Source of the DNA: an uncultured Porphyromonadaceae bacterium
GTDB lineage: Bacteria; Bacteroidota; Bacteroidia; Bacteroidales; UBA11471
Length of the DNA stretch: 64,000 nucleotides
NCBI GenBank assembly: GCA_900542765.1
Contig: UQOX01000004.1
Location: forward strand, 1 to 64,000
Direction: 5' to 3'
Shown piece after piece: positions 59,860-64,000 of the stretch. A program made the translations under genes and the position numbers. Positions within the stretch are counted from its first letter, which is position 1. Every line of letters starts with the position of its first letter. Below the pieces are notes generated by a model that worked only from the letters and a program-made list of their open reading frames with translations, did not search any database and was not told where the DNA came from.

Positions 59860-60936
59860 TTAGTTTTCGGTTTCGATGTTCTTGTTTGAGTCGGTGTTTT
59901 CGTCGGAGAGGGAGTTCCAGCCTTGTGCGCGGAGCTCTATTTCGTTGCCGTCGCGGGTAATCATGTAGAGCCCCAGCGACGGAGCGGTGATGTGTCCGAT
60001 GATGTGCACGCCGGGAATGGCGGCTACGTCGTCGTGGCAGCCGAGCGGGACGGTGAAGAGGAGCTCATAGTCTTCCCCTCCGTTGAGGGCGGCGGTGACG
60101 AGGCTCATGTTGAACTCTTCGGCCATGACGGCTGTCTGGTAGTCGATGGGTATGCGCTCTTCGTAGATGCGGCAACCCGTGTTGCTCTGCCGGCAGATGT
60201 GGAGCAGCTCCGAGGAGAGCCCGTCGGAGATGTCCATCATGGCCGTGGGCACGATGTTGCGTTTGGCCAGTTCGGCGATGATGTCTTTTCGGGCTTCGGG
60301 TTTGAGTTGGCGTTCGAGAATGTACTCTTTGCCTTCGAATGCGGGGGTGAAGTCTTGTTCTCCTGCAAAGATTTTTTTTTCGCGTTCGAGCAGTTGCAGC
60401 CCCATGTAGGCGGCGCCGAGGTCTCCGCTCACGCAGATGAGGTCGTTTTCCCTGGCTCCGTTGCGGTACACGATTTTGCCCTCATCACCTTCTCCGATGC
60501 AGGTGATGCTGATGGTGAGGCCGGTCATCGAGGCCGAGGTGTCGCCGCCGACGAGGTCGACGCCGTAGATGTCGCAGGCCAGGCGGATTCCGGCATACAA
60601 CTCTTCCAGGTCTTCGACCGAGAATCGCTTGGAGATGCCCAGCGACACGGTAATCTGTCGGGGCTGGCCGTTCATGGCGTAGATGTCGGAGAAGTTGACC
60701 ACGGCCGATTTGTATCCGAGGTGTTTGAGGGGGACGTAGGTGAGGTCGAAGTGTATGCCTTCGAGCAGGAGGTCGGTGGTGACCAATACGCGTTTCTTGT
60801 CGTAGTCGAGCACGGCGGCGTCGTCGCCCACGCCTTTGAGCGAGGAGCTGTTGCGCAAGGGGGCCTCTTTTGTCAGGTGGTGTATGAGACCGAACTCACC
60901 GAGTGTGGCGATGTCGGTCTGTGGCTTATGTTCCAT
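59860..60936 (-). CDS. thiL: Thiamine-monophosphate kinase
   Basis: Phosphorylates thiamine phosphate to thiamine diphosphate. A 358-residue AIR-synthase/PurM-fold enzyme: GVGDDAAVL near residues 36-44, TTDLLLEGIHFDL, the metal-binding VGGDTSAS, and NGGEDYELLFTVP. All are normal for ThiL. It lies 28 bp after punA and 11 bp before the first tlpA. Confidence 0.95.
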   Translation of the reverse strand: MEHKPQTDIATLGEFGLIHHLTKEAPLRNSSSLKGVGDDAAVLDYDKKRVLVTTDLLLEGIHFDLTYVPLKHLGYKSAVVNFSDIYAMNGQPRQITVSLGISKRFSVEDLEELYAGIRLACDIYGVDLVGGDTSASMTGLTISITCIGEGDEGKIVYRNGARENDLICVSGDLGAAYMGLQLLEREKKIFAGEQDFTPAFEGKEYILERQLKPEARKDIIAELAKRNIVPTAMMDISDGLSSELLHICRQSNTGCRIYEERIPIDYQTAVMAEEFNMSLVTAALNGGEDYELLFTVPLGCHDDVAAIPGVHIIGHITAPSLGLYMITRDGNEIELRAQGWNSLSDENTDSNKNIETEN

Positions 60937-60964
60937 GAGGATTCGGGTTAGGTAGTAGGATTGT

Positions 60965-61780
60965 TTATGCGATTTCTTCGATGAGTTGGCGCATGATGAG
61001 GGTCATGCGGGGTTGGGCTTCGGCGGCGGCTTTTTGCACCTCTTCGTGAGAGCATTTTACGATGTCGCCGAAGCCGCCGAGGTCGGTGATGACCGATATG
61101 GCGAAGACCTCCATGCCGCCGTGATGGGCGACGATGACTTCGGGCACGGTCGACATGCCCACGGCGTCGCCGCCGATGATGCGGTAGTAGCGGTATTCGG
61201 CCGGAGTCTCGAACGAGGGCCCTTGCGTGCCCACATACACGCCCTCTTGCACTTCGATGCCGTTGCGGCGGGCTATTTCCTTGGCTTTTGCGATGAGACG
61301 GGGGGTGTAGGCTTCGCTCATGTCGGGGAAGCGCGGACCTCTCTGTTCATCGTTCTTCCCGCGCAGGGGGTTGTCGGGAAACGTGTTGATGTGGTCGGTG
61401 ATAATCATGAGGTCGCCCACTTTGAAGCGGGGATTCATGCCTCCGGCTGCGTTTGACACAAAGAGCGTTTTTACGCCTAATTCCTGCATGACCCGCACCG
61501 GAAAAGTGACCTGTTGCATGGTGTACCCTTCGTAGTAGTGAAAGCGTCCCTGCATGGCAAGAATCCTGCGGTGCCCGAGGTTGCCGACGATGAGTTTGCC
61601 GCTGTGACCTTCGACGGTCGAGAGGGGGAAGTTGGGAATTTCGGCGTAGGGGAGTTCTTGTTTACAGTCGATGTGTCCGGCCAGTTCGCCCAGTCCGGTA
61701 CCCAAAATGATGGCGGTGGAGGGAATTTCTCCGAATTTGGCGGCAATGTAGGCCGCCGTTTCTTTGATGGGGTCGAGCAT
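60965..61780 (-). CDS. punA: Purine-nucleoside phosphorylase, trimeric (class II) type
   Basis: A 271-residue phosphorylase splitting purine (deoxy)nucleosides to base and (deoxy)ribose 1-phosphate. Phosphate-binding ILGTGLGELA (25-34), GRFHYYEGY, VSNAAGGMNP, the base site YVGTQGPSFETPAEYR and GMSTVPEVIVAHHGG are intact. This is the PNP/MTAP family type (about 270 residues) and not the hexameric DeoD type. Second gene of the lpxK operon, 10 bp after lpxK. Confidence 0.95.
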   Translation of the reverse strand: MLDPIKETAAYIAAKFGEIPSTAIILGTGLGELAGHIDCKQELPYAEIPNFPLSTVEGHSGKLIVGNLGHRRILAMQGRFHYYEGYTMQQVTFPVRVMQELGVKTLFVSNAAGGMNPRFKVGDLMIITDHINTFPDNPLRGKNDEQRGPRFPDMSEAYTPRLIAKAKEIARRNGIEVQEGVYVGTQGPSFETPAEYRYYRIIGGDAVGMSTVPEVIVAHHGGMEVFAISVITDLGGFGDIVKCSHEEVQKAAAEAQPRMTLIMRQLIEEIA

Positions 61781-61790
61781 GGTTGTGCGG

Positions 61791-62927
61791 TTATAGGTTA
61801 TTTTTCTTTTGAATTACATGGCGACGGAAACGGACGACAGACTCTTTGATTTGATTGTTGAATGCCGTTTCCTGTTCGAGCATGAAGTGTATGCGCAGGG
61901 GCAGGTAATAGAGGTGGCTTTTGATCAGAGAGGGTACGCGCGGACAGTCGAGCAGCCGGGCGGCGTCTTTCTCGGTGACGATGACATGCCCGCGCCCCCC
62001 GCTTTCGACCGAGGTGGCAATCCATTTCTCGATTTTGCGTAATTCTCGGGAGGTGAACTCGTGGTGGTCGCCAAAGCTCCACAACCGGGTATGCGGCGTG
62101 AACCGGCTGATGTATTCGGCAAAGAGACCGGGCGAGGCGATGCCGGCGACAAGAAGTGTTTCGCCCGGTGTGTCGCGTAATTGTTCGACGGTGACGCGGG
62201 TGGGATTTTCGGTCGGGAACACGGCTTTGAGCTCGTCATAATGCAATCCCGTGAAATAGAGGCTTTGGTAAGGGTAGAGGTTGAGGTGCTTGGCCAGCAG
62301 CCGGTAGTCGATGGGTTTGAGGGCCTCGGGGCATTTGGTGACGATGACGATGTTGGCGCGCGATTTTTCCACGACCGGCTCTCTGAGTCGACCCACGGGG
62401 AGGAGCTTGTCTTCATATATCATACGCTCGTAGCTGGTGAGGAGTATCGACGTCGAAGGGGTCACAAACCGGTGTTGGTAGGCGTCGTCGAGCAGCACGA
62501 TGTCGATGCCGTGGGTTTGCTCGGTGAGTTTGCGAATGCCCCGTCGGCGATTGGCGTCGACCGCCACGGTGACGGTGGGAAATTTATGTTTGATTTGGAG
62601 CGGTTCGTCACCTACTTCGGCGGCCGTCGACGTCATGGTGACCAACTTGAAACCGCGCGTGTGCCGTTTGTATCCACGGCTGAGGACGGCTACTCGGTAG
62701 GAGGCATCGGAGAAGGTGCGTATGAGATGTTCGATGTGAGGGGTTTTCCCGGTACCGCCTACCGTGATGTTGCCCACGCTGATGACGGGGACATCGAAAC
62801 TCTCCGAAGAGAGAATGTTCCAGTCGAAGAGCCGGTTGCGGAACCATACGATTACCCCGTAGAGCCATGCCAGGGGGGCGAGTAGCGGATAATATTTTAT
62901 GCCGGAAGATTCCTGTCGATTGTTCAT
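61791..62927 (-). CDS. lpxK: Tetraacyldisaccharide 4'-kinase
   Basis: Phosphorylates the lipid A disaccharide at the 4' position. A 378-residue inner-membrane-associated P-loop kinase: an N-terminal hydrophobic anchor (about 14-30), Walker A ISVGNITVGGTGKTPH (about 50-65), LSRGYKR, and DDAYQHR (catalytic-dyad region), followed by LPVGRLREP. First gene of the operon lpxK-punA-thiL-tlpA-tlpA. Confidence 0.95.
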   Translation of the reverse strand: MNNRQESSGIKYYPLLAPLAWLYGVIVWFRNRLFDWNILSSESFDVPVISVGNITVGGTGKTPHIEHLIRTFSDASYRVAVLSRGYKRHTRGFKLVTMTSTAAEVGDEPLQIKHKFPTVTVAVDANRRRGIRKLTEQTHGIDIVLLDDAYQHRFVTPSTSILLTSYERMIYEDKLLPVGRLREPVVEKSRANIVIVTKCPEALKPIDYRLLAKHLNLYPYQSLYFTGLHYDELKAVFPTENPTRVTVEQLRDTPGETLLVAGIASPGLFAEYISRFTPHTRLWSFGDHHEFTSRELRKIEKWIATSVESGGRGHVIVTEKDAARLLDCPRVPSLIKSHLYYLPLRIHFMLEQETAFNNQIKESVVRFRRHVIQKKNNL

Positions 62928-62987
62928 GCCGTTCTGCTTTTAGAAATACAACACGCAATGGCACGCTTTTGTGCCCGTAACTCTTAG

Positions 62988-62995
62988 CAAAGATA
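62988..62995 (-). promoter_or_regulatory. -7 box of the lpxK operon
   Basis: Minus-strand TATCTTTG, 61 bp before the lpxK ATG. The 359-bp gap 62928-63286 is AT-rich. It holds this box and the nuo promoter and no supported gene. Confidence 0.65.
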
Positions 62996-63206
62996 GAACA
63001 TTTTTGTCAAAATGCCAACCTGTTGCGAGGGATATTCATATAAGAAGAAAAAGTCGGGCCCGAAGTGTGAATAAATCTTTTGAAAGTACAAAAAAATCAG
63101 TCTTTCCAGTCGGTTTTTGGAGAAATAATTTGTGTGGCTGCATTTTATTCTGTTACTTTGAAGCACTTTTGAGGAAAGAGGTTTTTGCCTCCCTTTTTTC
63201 GAAGCC

Positions 63207-63238
63207 TTGACAAAGAGGTTTCGATGTTCTTATTTTTG
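63207..63238 (+). promoter_or_regulatory. Promoter of the nuo operon
   Basis: TATTTTTG (63231-63238), 49 bp before nuoA. A TTGACA (63207-63212) lies 18 bp upstream, so the -33 element resembles a classical -35 hexamer. Confidence 0.6.
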
Positions 63239-63286
63239 ATTGCGAAACATTGAATAACAAAGAATTAGCTTGATATTATAGGTGAA

Positions 63287-63637
63287 ATGAATTTATCCTT
63301 GTTAGTAGTCGTTTTCCTTACCGGCATTGTGCTGGTGACCGCAGCCCTGCTCATCGCATGGCTCATCTCACCCCGCTCGTATAACAGGCAGAAAGGAGAA
63401 GCCTATGAGTGCGGTATTCCCACACACGGAACGTCGTGGATGCAATTTAAGGTGGGATATTATCTGTTTGCCATTCTGTTTTTGATGTTCGACGTCGAGA
63501 CGGTGCTTCTGTTTCCGTGGGCAGTCATTGTCCGTGACTTGGGAGTCGCCGGCTTGGTGAACATTTTGTTTTTCTTGATAATCCTTGTCTTGGGTCTTGC
63601 CTATGCTTGGAAGAAAGGAGCGTTGGAATGGAAATGA
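63287..63637 (+). CDS. nuoA: NADH-quinone oxidoreductase subunit A
   Basis: A 116-residue subunit of complex I with three membrane helices (about 5-27, 60-80, 87-110). The conserved [12 protein letters not shown] loop (about 44-55) and [15 protein letters not shown] (about 66-80) with its membrane Asp/Glu are present. It overlaps nuoB by 10 bp, starting the nuo operon that runs off the right edge. Confidence 0.95.
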   Translation: MNLSLLVVVFLTGIVLVTAALLIAWLISPRSYNRQKGEAYECGIPTHGTSWMQFKVGYYLFAILFLMFDVETVLLFPWAVIVRDLGVAGLVNILFFLIILVLGLAYAWKKGALEWK

Positions 63638-64000
63638 AAAAACCGAAAATAAAATCGATGCAATACGAGGACTTCAAAGACAACGAGTCTCTCGAAAAAA
63701 TGGTGGAGGAGCTCCGTGCCAACGGTACCAACGTGGTAGTGGGAGTCCTCGACGATGTCATCAATTGGGGCCGGTCCAATTCTCTCTGGCCGCTTACGTT
63801 CGCTACCAGCTGCTGCGGTATCGAATTCATGTCGGTGGGAGCTGCGCGCTATGACATGGCGCGGTTCGGGTTCGAGGTGGCCCGTGCCAGTCCGCGTCAG
63901 GCCGACTTTATCATGGTCGCCGGCACGATAGTACATAAAATGGCCCCCGTACTCAAACGTCTCTACGACCAGATGGCCGAACCCAAATATGTGATTGCCG
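63628..64000 (+). CDS. nuoB: NADH-quinone oxidoreductase subunit B, partial (3' end beyond window)
   Basis: The first 124 codons of NuoB. Visible are the N2 cluster cysteines in [19 protein letters not shown] (about residues 54-72) and [19 protein letters not shown], which carries the quinone-site face. ATG 63628 was chosen because AAAGGAG (63614-63620) lies 7 nt before it; ATG 63634, in the same frame and forming an ATGA overlap with nuoA's stop, is the alternative. Truncated only by the window edge. Confidence 0.95.
   Translation, partial: MEMKKPKIKSMQYEDFKDNESLEKMVEELRANGTNVVVGVLDDVINWGRSNSLWPLTFATSCCGIEFMSVGAARYDMARFGFEVARASPRQADFIMVAGTIVHKMAPVLKRLYDQMAEPKYVIA

Overview
The window is a gene-dense stretch of a Bacteroidales (Bacteroidota) chromosome. 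The evidence is a SusC/SusD pair, a TonB/ExbB/ExbD locus of the Bacteroidetes type, a biosynthetic arginine decarboxylase, RibBA, a long LptF, split ThrE, YhcH/DUF386, the start of a Bacteroidetes-type nuo operon, and above all the promoter style. Nearly every intergenic gap carries the Bacteroidetes -7 box TAnnTTTG, usually without a Shine-Dalgarno. Base composition by eye is balanced to slightly GC-rich, which with the gene content would suit Barnesiellaceae or a relative; that placement is a guess. No IS element, prophage, CRISPR array, rRNA or resistance gene was seen. One tRNA (Met, CAT) is present.

Layout. 0.1-3.7 kb: minus-strand operon speA-truA-EamA transporter, divergent from fructose-bisphosphate aldolase (4.0-5.0). 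5.4-11.6 kb: energy-transduction locus in two transcription units, exbB-exbD-exbD-tonB and then small membrane protein-PstS-like lipoprotein-TPR protein. 12-21 kb: inositol-phosphatase-like protein, DUF4861 and barrel proteins, tRNA-Met, a DUF454/nucleotidyltransferase-like fusion, ThrE halves, CCA-adding enzyme and a rhamnogalacturonan acetylesterase-like SGNH protein. 20.7-29 kb: lptF-ribBA-sua5 operon, START-like protein, a probable small RNA, esterase, mutY, rsmD-DUF3822. 29-40 kb: a secreted M64-like peptidase with leucine-rich-repeat-like N-terminus, a 113-bp tandem repeat block, and a nutrient-uptake operon read TlpA-kelch lipoprotein-SusC-SusD-thioredoxin. 40-50 kb: RecD-like helicase, NadX-like protein, hydroxyacid-dehydrogenase-like protein, cardiolipin synthase, glycogen branching enzyme, DUF386, RsmF-like methylase. 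50-57 kb: RsmI-like methylase, WalJ-like hydrolase, then a TonB receptor/beta-helix lipoprotein/acid-phosphatase-like operon. 57-64 kb: HsmA-like membrane protein, lpxK-punA-thiL-tlpA-tlpA operon, and nuoA with truncated nuoB at the right edge.

The most interesting signals are three. (1) Upstream of the TonB receptor at 51.9 kb are six heptamers repeated every 11 bp that end over the -33 region, the layout of a Pho box or other OmpR-class site. They control an operon that ends in a purple-acid-phosphatase-like enzyme, which suggests an inducible phosphorylated-nutrient scavenging system. (2) At 25.35-25.46 kb on the minus strand a perfect TTTG-N20-TATATTTG promoter is followed about 70 nt later by a strong terminator, with no ORF: a small RNA gene. 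(3) The SusCD operon at 31.4-40.2 kb is bracketed by two exported thioredoxin-fold proteins, and two more exported thioredoxin-fold lipoproteins lie in tandem at 57.6-59.8 kb. Where the -7 box overlaps an in-frame TTG/GTG/ATG, it was used to move start codons downstream.
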